Below, piece after piece: positions 50,346 to 58,857 of a stretch of DNA of 64,000 bases. The notes under the pieces are model-generated. The model was not told the DNA's origin, searched no databases, and saw only the letters and a program-made list of their open reading frames with translations. The DNA comes from Streptomyces sp. ST2-7A (GTDB lineage: Bacteria; Actinomycetota; Actinomycetes; Streptomycetales; Streptomycetaceae), in assembly GCF_021390475.1 (NCBI RefSeq), contig NZ_JAJUWS010000017.1:1-64000 (forward strand), read 5' to 3'. A program made the position numbers and the translations under genes. Each line of letters starts with the position of its first letter. Position 1 is the stretch's first letter.

Positions 50346-50771
50346 GCGGGTCCTCGCCTCCCGGGCCGGTCGGCCCGTCGTCGTTCGGGGTCCTCGGTCG
50401 GTTCCGCCGTACCGGACACACCGGTCGGGCGACCGGCCGTGCCCCCGGGCCGGTCGGCAGGGGTCTCCCACCGGGACGGCGCCGGGTTGGGTACCGGGAT
50501 CGCCGGGTACTCGAACAGACGACCGCCCGCTTCGCCCGATCCAGGATGTCCGCACTCTTGACATTACCCGGCCCCGGGGGTTAGGCCCTCGCTATGGGGG
50601 TGGTTCGGGGGCGCGCCCCGCCCGGACCGGGGCCGGGTGACCGTGCGGACGCGTGGTACGGGCGTGACACAATCCCGATGGCCTCGAGGGCGCGGCCTCC
50701 CGCCTCCCCCGACCCATGCGACCGGGGGGCCGGTGAACCCGAGACTTCCCCTACGACCAGGAGAGAGACCC
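50346..50771. other. pta-pfkA divergent control region
   Basis: Contains a consensus promoter for pfkA (50558-50587), the pta ribosome binding site, and a 180-base untranslated leader of pfkA with no gene. Confidence 0.7.
50558..50587 (+). promoter_or_regulatory. pfkA: Consensus vegetative promoter of pfkA
   Basis: A perfect TTGACA (50558-50563), 18-base spacer and TAGGCC (50582-50587): the clearest HrdB-type promoter in the window. The transcription start would be near 50594, leaving a leader of about 178 bases. Confidence 0.75.
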
Positions 50772-51797
50772 ATGCGTATTGGCGTTCTCACCGCGGGCGG
50801 AGACTGCCCGGGACTCAACGCCGTGATCCGCTCGGTGGTCCATCGCGCGGTAGTGGACCACGGTGACGAGGTCCTCGGTTTCGAGGACGGCTTCAAGGGC
50901 CTCCTCGAGGGCCGCTACCGCAAGCTCGACATCAACGCCGTCAGCGGCATCCTGGCCCGGGGCGGCACCGTCCTGGGCTCCAGCCGACTGGAGCGCGGAC
51001 GGCTCCGGGACGCCTGCGCCAACGCCGAGCAGTTGGGACGGGAGCTGGGCCTGGACGCCCTCATCCCGATCGGCGGCGAGGGCACCCTCACCGCCGCCAG
51101 CATGCTCTCCGACGCCGGGCTCCCCGTCGTGGGTGTGCCCAAGACCATCGACAACGACATCTCCGCCACCGACCGCACATTCGGTTTCGACACCGCGGTG
51201 ATGGTCGCGACCGAGGCCATAGACCGTCTGAAGACCACCGCCGAATCCCACCAGCGGGTGATGGTCGTCGAGGTGATGGGCCGGCACGCCGGGTGGATCG
51301 CGTTGGAGTCCGGCATGGCCGGCGGCGCCCACGGCATCTGCATCCCCGAGCGACCCTTCCGCGTGGACCGGCTCTGCGACATGGTCGAGGAGCGCTTCGC
51401 CCGGGGCAAGAAGTTCGCGGTGATCTGCGTCGCCGAGGGGGCCCGCCCCGCCGAGGGCAGCATGCCCTACGAGAAGGGCGAGATCGACCAGTACGGCCAC
51501 GAGCGGTTCGCCGGCATCGGCTACCGGCTCGCCGGCGAGTTGGAGCGGCGCCTGGGCAAGGAGGCCCGTCCGGTCATCCTCGGCCACGTGCAGCGCGGCG
51601 GAGTCCCCACCGCCTACGACCGGGTGCTCGCCACCCGCTTCGGCTGGCACGCCGTGGAGGCCGCCCACCGGGGCGACTTCGGCATGATGACCTCCCTGCG
51701 CGGCACCGACATCGCGATGGTGCCGCTGGCCGACGCCACCACCGAGCTCAAGCGGGTGCCGGAGAACCGGATGGAGGAGACCGAGGCGGTCTTCTGA
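50772..51797 (+). CDS. pfkA: 6-phosphofructokinase
   Basis: Phosphorylates fructose 6-phosphate in glycolysis. The 341-residue product has GVLTAGGDCPGLN (nucleotide site), IGGEGTL, PKTIDNDI with the catalytic Asp region, EVMGRHAGWIAL, and HVQRGGVPTAYDR. The second Gly of GGEG occupies the position that is Gly in ATP-users and Asp in pyrophosphate-users, favouring ATP. This matches what is known of Streptomyces PfkA. AGGAG lies 8-9 bases before ATG 50772. It is divergent from pta. Confidence 0.97.
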   Translation: MRIGVLTAGGDCPGLNAVIRSVVHRAVVDHGDEVLGFEDGFKGLLEGRYRKLDINAVSGILARGGTVLGSSRLERGRLRDACANAEQLGRELGLDALIPIGGEGTLTAASMLSDAGLPVVGVPKTIDNDISATDRTFGFDTAVMVATEAIDRLKTTAESHQRVMVVEVMGRHAGWIALESGMAGGAHGICIPERPFRVDRLCDMVEERFARGKKFAVICVAEGARPAEGSMPYEKGEIDQYGHERFAGIGYRLAGELERRLGKEARPVILGHVQRGGVPTAYDRVLATRFGWHAVEAAHRGDFGMMTSLRGTDIAMVPLADATTELKRVPENRMEETEAVF

Positions 51798-51953
51798 TCG
51801 CTCTCCACCCGTCCCTCTTCGCGTCGGTCCGAACCCGGTCCGAACCCATCGGTCCGGCCGCCCGCCGGCCCGTCACCCGACCCTCCCGGCGTCCCCTCAC
51901 GCCGTCGGCCGGAGAACGGTCACGCCGGTCGGCCCCGCGCCGGCCGCAAGCCG

Positions 51954-52979
51954 TCACGGGGTGGTCGGCACCCCGGGGTCGGCGACCGCGGACAGATCCG
52001 CGGGGTCCGTGTTGGCCCCGCACAGCACGACACAGGGTTCCTCCCCCTCCTCGGGACGGAACACGCCGGACCACGGCGCGGCCAGTGCGGTGGCCGCGCC
52101 GAACTCGACGGCGATCCGGTGCTCCGTCCACAACCGGCGGCGTGCCGCGACGATCTCCGTGTCCGGCACCAGCACCGAGCGGACGTGCTCCGAACGCGCC
52201 CGACGCAGGGCCTCCGCCGACACCCGCCGCGCCCCCAGCGAATCCGCCGCCACCGACTCCACCGGCACGTCCACCGGCTCCCCGGCCTCCAGCGCGGCGC
52301 CCAGCGCCCTCGCCCCCTCCGGCTCCACCGCCACCACCCGCAGGCCGTGTTCGGCGGCGGCCGTGGCCACTCCCGCGAACAGTCCGCCGCCGCCCACCGC
52401 GACCACCAGCGTGGTCACCGACGGTCGGGCGGCCAGGATCTCCTCCACCAAGGTTCCGGCCCCGGCCGCGATCAGCGGGTGATCGTAGGCGTGCGAGGCC
52501 AGTGCCCCGGTCTCCGCCGCGAAGTGCCGGGCCGCCCCGGCGGCCTCCGCGTACTCCCGGCCCACCGCCTCCACCCGGGCCCCCAGCGCCCGCAGTCGGG
52601 CCACCTTCACGGCCGGCGCGGTCTCCGGCACGAACACCGTCGCCGGCACCCCCACCCGGCCGGCCGCCAGGGCGCAGGCCAGTCCGGCGTTCCCGCCCGA
52701 CGCGATGACCACGCCCGCCCCGGGGATCTCCCCGGCGTCCCGGTGGGCGACGGTGAAGTTCAGCGCGCCGCGCATCTTGAACGAGCCGGTGTGCTGGAGG
52801 TACTCCAGGGCGAACGACATCGGGCCGCCGTCCGGGTCCTCCACCGGGGCCACCGTCACCGGTCGCACGCCCCCCGCGATCCGTTCCGCCGCGCGCTTCA
52901 CGTCCTCGTACCCGATCACACCGCCGTCGCACGCCCCGGGGGCGTCCTCCGGTCCGCGCGTTCCCCTCGCCGAGCCCAT
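51954..52979 (-). CDS. Threonine/serine dehydratase, PLP-dependent
   Basis: Deaminates threonine or serine (or acts as a racemase of the same fold) using pyridoxal phosphate. The 341-residue catalytic-only protein has the PLP Lys in SFKMRGALNF, the phosphate-binding loop ASGGNAGLA and the VGGGGLFAG glycine loop, but no C-terminal ACT domain, so it is the catabolic or biodegradative type. GGAG lies 7 bases before ATG 52979. It starts 56 bases after the MFS gene on the same strand, so the two are likely one operon controlled by the divergent TetR. Confidence 0.9.
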   Translation of the reverse strand: MGSARGTRGPEDAPGACDGGVIGYEDVKRAAERIAGGVRPVTVAPVEDPDGGPMSFALEYLQHTGSFKMRGALNFTVAHRDAGEIPGAGVVIASGGNAGLACALAAGRVGVPATVFVPETAPAVKVARLRALGARVEAVGREYAEAAGAARHFAAETGALASHAYDHPLIAAGAGTLVEEILAARPSVTTLVVAVGGGGLFAGVATAAAEHGLRVVAVEPEGARALGAALEAGEPVDVPVESVAADSLGARRVSAEALRRARSEHVRSVLVPDTEIVAARRRLWTEHRIAVEFGAATALAAPWSGVFRPEEGEEPCVVLCGANTDPADLSAVADPGVPTTP

Positions 52980-53035
52980 GCGTCCGCTCCGTTCGATTCG
53001 TCGGTTCAACGGGTGGGACGACCCGCGCCCCGACC

Positions 53036-54352
53036 CTATGTCCTCTTCTCGTCGACGGAGCGGGGTGCGGACCCCGGATCGGAGGTCCGGTGAACGGCGC
53101 CCCGGGGTTCCGTTACCGCCGGGGCCGGGAGAGCGCGGCGCAGGCGGGTGAGGGCGAGGAGCAGGAGGACGGTTCCCGCCGCCGCGGCCAGAGCCGCCGA
53201 GGTGACCGACCGGGAGTCCACCAGGGAGCCGAAGATCAACGGGGAGGCGAACTGCCCCCCGAACATCGCCGTGGCCTGGAGGGAGGTGGCCAGCCCGCGT
53301 CGTCCCTCCGGTACCGCGCGGTCGATCAGCGCGGTGGTGGACGGCATCACCAGACCGTTCCCCACCCCGTTCAGCAGGGGAACGGCGATCAGCAACCAGG
53401 CCCGATCCGCCACGGCGAACACCAGGAGGGACACGGTCCACAGCAGGACGGCGGTCCGCAGGAGGACGATGTGGTCGAAGCGCTCGCGCAGTCGCCCGAA
53501 GAGCAGCCCGACCACCGCCGAGGCGGCTCCACCGGTGACCATCACCATGATCGCCACCACCAGCGGATCCCCCACGCCCAACTCGGCCAATCGACGCGGC
53601 AGTTGAATACCGACCACCATCATCAGGGCGGCGGCGGCCGCCCACAGGCCGGTGAGTCCCGCCACCACCGGGTGGTCCCGCAGCAGACGCACGACTCCGC
53701 CGCGCCCCGTTCCCGTGGTGCCGTCGACCGGACCCCCGGCCGGGGCGGTCGCGCCCGGGCCGGAGCGCGGCGCGGGACGTGCGGGAACGACGAGCAGGCA
53801 GGCCACCCCCAGGGGCAGGCCGATCAGATAGACGGCGAACGGTGACTGCCAGGAGATGTGCCCCAGCGCGCCGGCCGCCACCGGGTAGACGAAACCGCCC
53901 ACGCTGATGGCGGTGGTGCGCAGGCCCAGCATCCGATCCCGCTCCGGCCCCCGGTACAGCGCGAGGAGGGCGACGGTCGAACAGGTGAAGACGGCCCCGC
54001 ACCCCACGCCGAGCACGACACGGAAGGCCATGAGCGTCGGGTAGTGATCGACGAACAGCCCGGCACCGCCTCCCACCGCGAACAGCACGAGGCCGAGGCC
54101 GAGCGGCACCCGGGGGCCCATCCGGTCGCAGAGCCGGCCGATGAGGGGAGCGGTCACCGCGATCGCCAGGCTGTGCACCGTCAGCAGCATCCCGATCGCG
54201 GTGGCACCGATCCCCAACTCCCCGCGGATCACCTCCACCATGGGCGCGATCGCCGCTCCACCCATCACCCCGAGGGTGGAGGCCAACAGCAGCACGGCCG
54301 CGACCGGCCGTCCCCGGCGCGCTCCGGATCGTTTCGAATCGTCGACGGACAC
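53036..54352 (-). CDS. MFS transporter
   Basis: A 438-residue major facilitator with 12 predicted helices and a central cytoplasmic loop (about 195-225) of low complexity. The motif GRLCDRMGPRVPLGLG lies between helices 2 and 3 as in proton-driven drug exporters. Start is GTG 54352 with a G-run upstream. The C-terminal 35 residues are hydrophilic. It is divergent from a TetR gene, the usual layout of a regulated exporter; the dehydratase downstream is an unusual partner and may hint at an amino-acid-like substrate. Confidence 0.93.
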   Translation of the reverse strand: MSVDDSKRSGARRGRPVAAVLLLASTLGVMGGAAIAPMVEVIRGELGIGATAIGMLLTVHSLAIAVTAPLIGRLCDRMGPRVPLGLGLVLFAVGGGAGLFVDHYPTLMAFRVVLGVGCGAVFTCSTVALLALYRGPERDRMLGLRTTAISVGGFVYPVAAGALGHISWQSPFAVYLIGLPLGVACLLVVPARPAPRSGPGATAPAGGPVDGTTGTGRGGVVRLLRDHPVVAGLTGLWAAAAALMMVVGIQLPRRLAELGVGDPLVVAIMVMVTGGAASAVVGLLFGRLRERFDHIVLLRTAVLLWTVSLLVFAVADRAWLLIAVPLLNGVGNGLVMPSTTALIDRAVPEGRRGLATSLQATAMFGGQFASPLIFGSLVDSRSVTSAALAAAAGTVLLLLALTRLRRALPAPAVTEPRGAVHRTSDPGSAPRSVDEKRT

Positions 54353-54371
54353 CGTCGCCCCCCAAAAAAAG

Positions 54372-54399
54372 AGACTCCATCCAAAATGACATCGAGTCT
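54372..54399. promoter_or_regulatory. Inverted repeat between MFS and TetR genes
   Basis: AGACTC (54372-54377) and GAGTCT (54394-54399) are separated by 16 bases in a low-GC patch, a possible TetR operator. Confidence 0.5.
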
Positions 54400-54442
54400 T
54401 ATTTTCCCGGGTTCCCGGGGAGCGGTCCAGTCATCGGTGCGA

Positions 54443-54448
54443 TACCGT
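54443..54448 (+). promoter_or_regulatory. -10 box for leaderless tetR mRNA
   Basis: TACCGT ends 6 bases before ATG 54455; no ribosome binding site is visible. Confidence 0.5.
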
Positions 54449-54454
54449 CCCCCG

Positions 54455-55183
54455 ATGGCCGAGGACGACGACTCCCTCCCCCTGCGCGAACGAAAGAAGC
54501 GGCGCACCCGCCGGGCGCTGGCCGACGCCGCGCTCCTCCTTTTCGCCGAGCACGGATTCGACGGGGTGACCCTGGAACAGCTCACCGCCCGGGCCGACGT
54601 GGCCCGCAGCACCTTCTTCCGCTACTACGCCTCCAAGGAGGACGTCGCGCTCGCCGCGGAGGGGGAACTGTGGGAGACCTGCCTCGAACGCGTCCGAACC
54701 CGTGCCGCCGGGCACGAGGGCGTAGCGGTCCTCGATCTGCTGGGCACGGCCCTCCCGGAGGCCGTGGACCTCATGGAGGAGGACTGGACCGACCGTTTCC
54801 TCGCCACCCGTCGGCTCGCCGCCGGTACCCCGGTGCTGTGGAACCGCAGCCTGGCGATCGCCTTCGCGGTGCAGGAGGAACTGGTGGGCGTCCTGGAGGA
54901 ACGCCTCGGCGTCGGCGGGCGGGACGATCTCCGGCTGCGCCTCCTCGGAGAACTGGCTCTCGGCGCGTGGCGCTGCGCCGCCCGCAACTGGGTGGCGGGC
55001 CGCGCCATCGGCGACGGCCCGTGGGGCGGTGGAGGGCGTCCCGCCCTGCGCCGGTGTGTCGAGGACGCCTTCGCGGCGATCCCCGCCGCGGTCGATCTCA
55101 CCCTGCCCTCCCTCCGTCCGGACGGCTCGGGGGCCGGCTCGGGGGACGGGGGCCGGGCGGGACGGTACGACGTGCGGGAGTGA
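54455..55183 (+). CDS. TetR-family regulator
   Basis: A 242-residue repressor. The N-terminal DNA-binding part has RRTRRALADAALLLFAEHGFDGVTLEQLTARADVARSTFFRYYASKED, given here in outline: helix-turn-helix at about 34-60 with the typical STFFRYYASKE end. The remaining helices form the ligand and dimer domain; the last 25 residues are Gly/Asp-rich. It probably represses the divergent MFS/dehydratase operon and itself through the repeat at 54372-54399. Confidence 0.93.
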   Translation: MAEDDDSLPLRERKKRRTRRALADAALLLFAEHGFDGVTLEQLTARADVARSTFFRYYASKEDVALAAEGELWETCLERVRTRAAGHEGVAVLDLLGTALPEAVDLMEEDWTDRFLATRRLAAGTPVLWNRSLAIAFAVQEELVGVLEERLGVGGRDDLRLRLLGELALGAWRCAARNWVAGRAIGDGPWGGGGRPALRRCVEDAFAAIPAAVDLTLPSLRPDGSGAGSGDGGRAGRYDVRE

Positions 55184-55480
55184 CCGGGCACGGTCCCGCC
55201 GGCACCGGCGCCGGCGCGGTGTGCTGCGTCGACGCCGCCGACGGCCGGGAACGAAGGCGGCTTCCGGTGTCGGGCACCCCTTTCCACCTGTCCGCCGCCG
55301 ACGGCGTGGTGTGCGCGGGCACCATCGACGACCCCGGGGGCACTGCGTCGCCGGGTGGCTCCGAGGTCGATCCGGGTGGGAGGGGGCGAAGCGGTGTGGG
55401 CGTCCGCCGGAATCCGTCGGGTCCGATGCGGGGTGGTCCGTCCCGCCCCGTCCCTGTCGCCCCGCATCGCCCCGCATCGC

Positions 55481-55588
55481 TCCGGTCCCTCCGGTCCCTC
55501 CGGTCCCTCCGGTCCCTCCGGTCCCTCCGGTCCCTCCGGTCCCTCCGGTCCCTCCGGTCCCTCCGGTCCCTCCGGTCCCTCCGGTCCC
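55481..55588. repeat. Twelve perfect 9-bp tandem repeats TCCGGTCCC
   Basis: Twelve identical units in 108 bases. In one frame they would encode Ser-Gly-Pro triplets, but no ribosome binding site supports a gene. They end 63 bases before the amidohydrolase -10 box. Confidence 0.95.
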
Positions 55589-55607
55589 GCCGGGGCCTCG
55601 GCGCCCG

Positions 55608-55637
55608 CCCCGGCCCCGGCCCCGGCCCCGGCCCCGG
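55608..55637. repeat. Five tandem copies of CCCCGG
   Basis: Five perfect 6-bp units just upstream of the amidohydrolase promoter. Confidence 0.85.
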
Positions 55638-55651
55638 CGCCGGGCCCGGGT

Positions 55652-55657
55652 TAGGTT
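55652..55657 (+). promoter_or_regulatory. -10 box for leaderless amidohydrolase mRNA
   Basis: TAGGTT ends 6 bases before ATG 55664; the repeats occupy the place of a -35 box and ribosome binding site. Confidence 0.5.
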
Positions 55658-55663
55658 GCCGGC

Positions 55664-56875
55664 ATGGACATCGCGATCACCTCCGGATACGTGCTCCCCA
55701 TCGACGGCGACCCCATCGAGGGCGGCACGGTGCTCATCGAGAACGGCCGGATCTCCGCCGTCGGCCCCGACGCCGGGGTCACCGTCCCCGACGGCGTACG
55801 GGTCATCGACGCCACCGGCAAGTGGGTGCTGCCCGGCCTGGTGGAGGCGCACGGCCACCTCGGCGTGCACGAGGAGGCCGAGGGCTGGGCCGGTCAGGAC
55901 ACCAACGAGATGACCGACCCCAACGGCGCCCGGATGCGCGCCCTGGACGCCATCAACCCCGCCGACACCGGCTTCGCCGACGCCCTCGCCGGCGGCGTCA
56001 CCACCACCGTCGTCAAGCCCGGCTCCGGCAACCCGATCGGCGGGCAGACCGTCGCGGTGAAGAACTGGGGCCGCATCGTGGACGACATGCTCGTCCGCCA
56101 GCCCATCAGCGTGAAGAGCGCGCTGGGCGAGAACCCCAAGCGCGTCTACGGCGAGAAGAAGCAACTGCCCTCCACCCGGCAGGGCGTGGCCGCCGTGATC
56201 CGCGACGCGCTCACCGCCGCGCAGGACTACCGCGCCCGCCGCGAGCACGCCGCCGCGGAGGAGAAGCCCTTCGACCGCGACCCCGGCCTGGAGGTGCTGG
56301 TCCGTGTGCTGGACCGGGAGATCCCCTGGTGTCAGCACACCCACCGCGCCGACGACACCGCCACCGCGCTGCGGCTGGCCGACGAGTTCGGCTACCGGCT
56401 GATCATCAACCACGCCACCGAGGCGCACCTGATGGCGGACGAGATCGCCCGCCGGGAGATCCCGGTGATCACCGGCCCGCTGTTCACCACCCGCTCCAAG
56501 GTGGAACTGCGCAACCGGACGCTGGCCAACCCCGGCATCCTCGCCCGCGCGGGCGTGAAGCTGGCACTGACCACCGACCACCCCGTGGTGCCGATCAACT
56601 TCCTGATCCTGCAGGCCATCCTCTGTGTCAAGGAGGGACTGGACCGGGACACGGCGCTGCGCTCGGTCACCCTCAACCCGGCGGAGATCATGGGGTTGGA
56701 CGACCGGGTCGGCGCGTTGACCCCCGGCCGGGACGGCGACGTGGTGGTGTGGTCCGGTGACCCGTTGGAGGTCATGAGCCGGCCGCTGCACACCGTGATC
56801 GACGGCCGGGAGGTGTACTCCTGGGACGAGGAGATCCGCGAGGGCACCGTCGCCGATCCCTGGTACCGGGGCTGA
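55664..56875 (+). CDS. Metal-dependent amidohydrolase
   Basis: A 403-residue imidazolonepropionase/dihydroorotase-superfamily hydrolase; substrate unknown. The beta-sandwich start (MDIAITSGYVLPIDGDPIEG) is followed by the barrel with H63 and H65 in EAHGHLG, His residues in WCQHTHRAD and NHATEAHL, and the catalytic Asp D305 in TTDHPV. The C-terminal sandwich GRDGDVVVWSGDPLE closes the fold. The motif set resembles the 403-residue amidohydrolases of actinobacteria often linked to peptides or N-acyl compounds. Leaderless start behind TAGGTT. Confidence 0.92.
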   Translation: MDIAITSGYVLPIDGDPIEGGTVLIENGRISAVGPDAGVTVPDGVRVIDATGKWVLPGLVEAHGHLGVHEEAEGWAGQDTNEMTDPNGARMRALDAINPADTGFADALAGGVTTTVVKPGSGNPIGGQTVAVKNWGRIVDDMLVRQPISVKSALGENPKRVYGEKKQLPSTRQGVAAVIRDALTAAQDYRARREHAAAEEKPFDRDPGLEVLVRVLDREIPWCQHTHRADDTATALRLADEFGYRLIINHATEAHLMADEIARREIPVITGPLFTTRSKVELRNRTLANPGILARAGVKLALTTDHPVVPINFLILQAILCVKEGLDRDTALRSVTLNPAEIMGLDDRVGALTPGRDGDVVVWSGDPLEVMSRPLHTVIDGREVYSWDEEIREGTVADPWYRG

Positions 56876-57047
56876 GCGGAGCGGATCAGGGTGGCCCGCC
56901 CGGCGTCCGGGAGCCGTCGGATCGACACCCGGGCCCGGGTCCGCGGTCGGATTCCGGGGCGACGACCCCGGGGAGGTCACCGGGAGCGGGAGACGGGCGC
57001 CGAGCGGCGCCCGAACGGGACAGCACCGAACGGGAGGAGACGGGGAC

Positions 57048-57782
57048 GTGGACCGGGACACGGGCGGAAGCCCGATCGGGGACGGCGACACCGGGCGCAC
57101 GGGGGACACCGGCGGCGGACCGGGGGAGCGCCGGGACCGCTGGGCGGAGGTGACCGGGGCGCGGGATGCCTCCGGCCGGTACGCGGAGGAGTACGCCGCC
57201 CGCTTCGCCCGCCTCGCCGCCGAGGGACACGACCCGCACGGGGAGGCCCGGTTCTGCGACGCACTCCTGGCCCGGGGCTCGCGGGTGCTGGACGCCGGCT
57301 GCGGCACCGGCCGGGTCGCCGCCCGCCTCGCCGAACTCGGCCACGCCTGCACCGGCGTGGACGTGGACCCCGCCATGCTGGCGGTCGCCCGGCGCACCGC
57401 GCCCGGCCCGGACTGGCACCTCGGCGACCTGGTGGCCCTGGACGCGGTGGGCCTGACCCCCGGCTACGACCTGGCCGTCGCCGCCGGGAACGTCATCCCG
57501 CTGCTGGCCCCCGGCACCGAGGGGGCGGTGATCGGGCAGATCGCCCGACTCCTGCGCCCCGGCGGCCTGTTGGTGGTCGGCATGGGGCTGACCCCGGAAC
57601 ACCTGCCGCTGGAGGAGGCGCCGTTCGGCGTCGAGGAGTACGACGAGTGGTGCGCGACGGCCGGGCTCGAACGGCACGTCCGGTACGCGACCTGGGAGGG
57701 CGACCCCTTCGACCCGGACGCCGGTTACGCGGTCTCGGTGCACGCCCGCCCGGCGGAACCGCTGCTCCCCGAACACCTCTGA
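57048..57782 (+). CDS. SAM-dependent class I methyltransferase
   Basis: A 244-residue enzyme with motif I VLDAGCGTGRVAARLAELG, acidic loop GVDVDPAMLAVARR, motif post-I around LGDLVALDAV and motif GGLLVVGMGL. The first 35 residues are a Gly/Asp/Arg-rich disordered extension. Substrate unknown. GGAGGAG lies somewhat far (about 11 bases) before GTG 57048. A clear terminator follows. Confidence 0.9.
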   Translation: MDRDTGGSPIGDGDTGRTGDTGGGPGERRDRWAEVTGARDASGRYAEEYAARFARLAAEGHDPHGEARFCDALLARGSRVLDAGCGTGRVAARLAELGHACTGVDVDPAMLAVARRTAPGPDWHLGDLVALDAVGLTPGYDLAVAAGNVIPLLAPGTEGAVIGQIARLLRPGGLLVVGMGLTPEHLPLEEAPFGVEEYDEWCATAGLERHVRYATWEGDPFDPDAGYAVSVHARPAEPLLPEHL

Positions 57783-57805
57783 GGAGGAACCCGGATCCGG
57801 CCCGC

Positions 57806-57837
57806 CCCGACGGGCTTCGTGCCCAACGCCCGTCGGG
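57806..57837 (+). terminator. Methyltransferase terminator
   Basis: CCCGACGGGC (57806-57815) and GCCCGTCGGG (57828-57837), 10-bp stem with a 12-base loop. Confidence 0.7.
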
Positions 57838-58008
57838 CCGGACCGGTTTCACCGCCGGGACGGAACGGGGACGAAACCCCGACCGAACCGATGCGGAACC
57901 GATCCCCCCGACCCCCGGGCGCCCGGCGGGCGGGCCCGTAAGATTTCGCGGACTTGCCGTGCGCACCGTGGCGGAGATGTGCGCACCGGGCGAACGATGG
58001 GGGGTTTC

Positions 58009-58671
58009 ATGAACGAGATCTCGTTCAGCCGCAATCACCGCGACCTGTCCCGTTCCAGTGGGGCGGACGCCGGTTTCCAGTTCGAGTTCCACTGCACCCG
58101 GTGCCGGGACGCGTGGCGATCGCAGTTCGAGCCGTACGGCTCCGGCCGCGCCGCCGACTGGCTGCGGCGCGGGGCGGGGATGCTCGGCCAGGTGATGGGT
58201 GGCGGCAACGGACGCCACATCAGTCGGGCCGCCGACGGCTTCGCCGACGCCGGCTGGGGCAAAGCCCGGGACGAGGCGTTCCAGCGGGCCATCGATTCCG
58301 CCCGGCAGCACTTCAACCGCTGCCCCAAGTGCACCGGACAACTCTGCGGCACGTGCTGGAATCCCGGCCTCGGGCTCTGTCTGCGCTGTGTCCCGGACAC
58401 CGTGACCGAGGTGTCCGTCGCGCGGCACCGGGGACTCAACCGCGAGGCGTCGCGGCGGGCCTCCGAGGTCGGTGAGTCCCGGGCCGCCTCCTACGACGTG
58501 GAGACCGAGCACACCCTGGTCTGCCCGCGCTGCTCCACCGAGACCCGGGGCGGACGCTTCTGTCACGGCTGCGGGTACCAACTGGAGTTGAAGTCGACCT
58601 GCGCCGGCTGTTCCAACGACCTGCCGGAGGGCGCGGCCTTCTGTCCGGGCTGCGGGCGCCCCGCCGGCTGA
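58009..58671 (+). CDS. Multi-zinc-ribbon protein
   Basis: A 220-residue soluble protein with several CxxC pairs: FHCTRC near 28, FNRCPKCTGQLCGTCW (about 101-117), CLRC, then VCPRC with CHGC, and CAGC with CPGC at the C-terminus. The last two pairs form a double zinc-ribbon (DZR-like) end. A Gly/Arg-rich helical part (about 45-95) may be amphipathic. No enzyme domain. ATG 58009 has a GGGGGG run 4 bases upstream. Function unknown; such ribbons often act as membrane or ribosome-associated adaptors. A very stable terminator follows. Confidence 0.82.
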   Translation: MNEISFSRNHRDLSRSSGADAGFQFEFHCTRCRDAWRSQFEPYGSGRAADWLRRGAGMLGQVMGGGNGRHISRAADGFADAGWGKARDEAFQRAIDSARQHFNRCPKCTGQLCGTCWNPGLGLCLRCVPDTVTEVSVARHRGLNREASRRASEVGESRAASYDVETEHTLVCPRCSTETRGGRFCHGCGYQLELKSTCAGCSNDLPEGAAFCPGCGRPAG

Positions 58672-58680
58672 TCCGGACCC

Positions 58681-58722
58681 TCGCCCCGGTGCCGCGCGGT
58701 CGACGGCGCGGCGCCGGGGCGA
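58681..58722 (+). terminator. Zinc-ribbon gene terminator, 17-bp stem
   Basis: Arms 58681-58697 and 58706-58722 pair over 17 bases with one G-U pair and an 8-base loop, 9 bases after the stop. Confidence 0.85.
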
Positions 58723-58857
58723 CCGGCGCGGACCGGGCCCTGCCGGGGCCATCCGCCGGCCGGCCCACCCGGGTTGTCCGGGGTGCGCGGGTCCGGCCCG
58801 GGGTGTGCGGGCGGTTCCGGGAGCGTGGTGCCCGCGGGGCCTCGTCGGGGACGCGGA

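Larger units (their letters stand above)
55184..55663. other. Intergenic region with simple repeats
   Basis: Contains the 12-copy 9-bp repeat (55481-55588), a CCCCGG run (55608-55637) and the amidohydrolase -10 box. A frame opening in GTGA overlap with the TetR stop (55180) runs through the repeats and never terminates before the next gene, so I do not call it. Confidence 0.6.

Noticed and set aside
55355..55654. Collagen-like Ser-Gly-Pro protein from the 9-bp repeat
   Set aside because: No ribosome binding site, and it stops at the promoter of the next gene; the repeat explains the pattern.
55180..55663. Frame starting in GTGA overlap with tetR and running into Ser-Leu-Arg repeats
   Set aside because: It passes through the 9-bp repeats and continues out of frame through the amidohydrolase gene without a sensible end.
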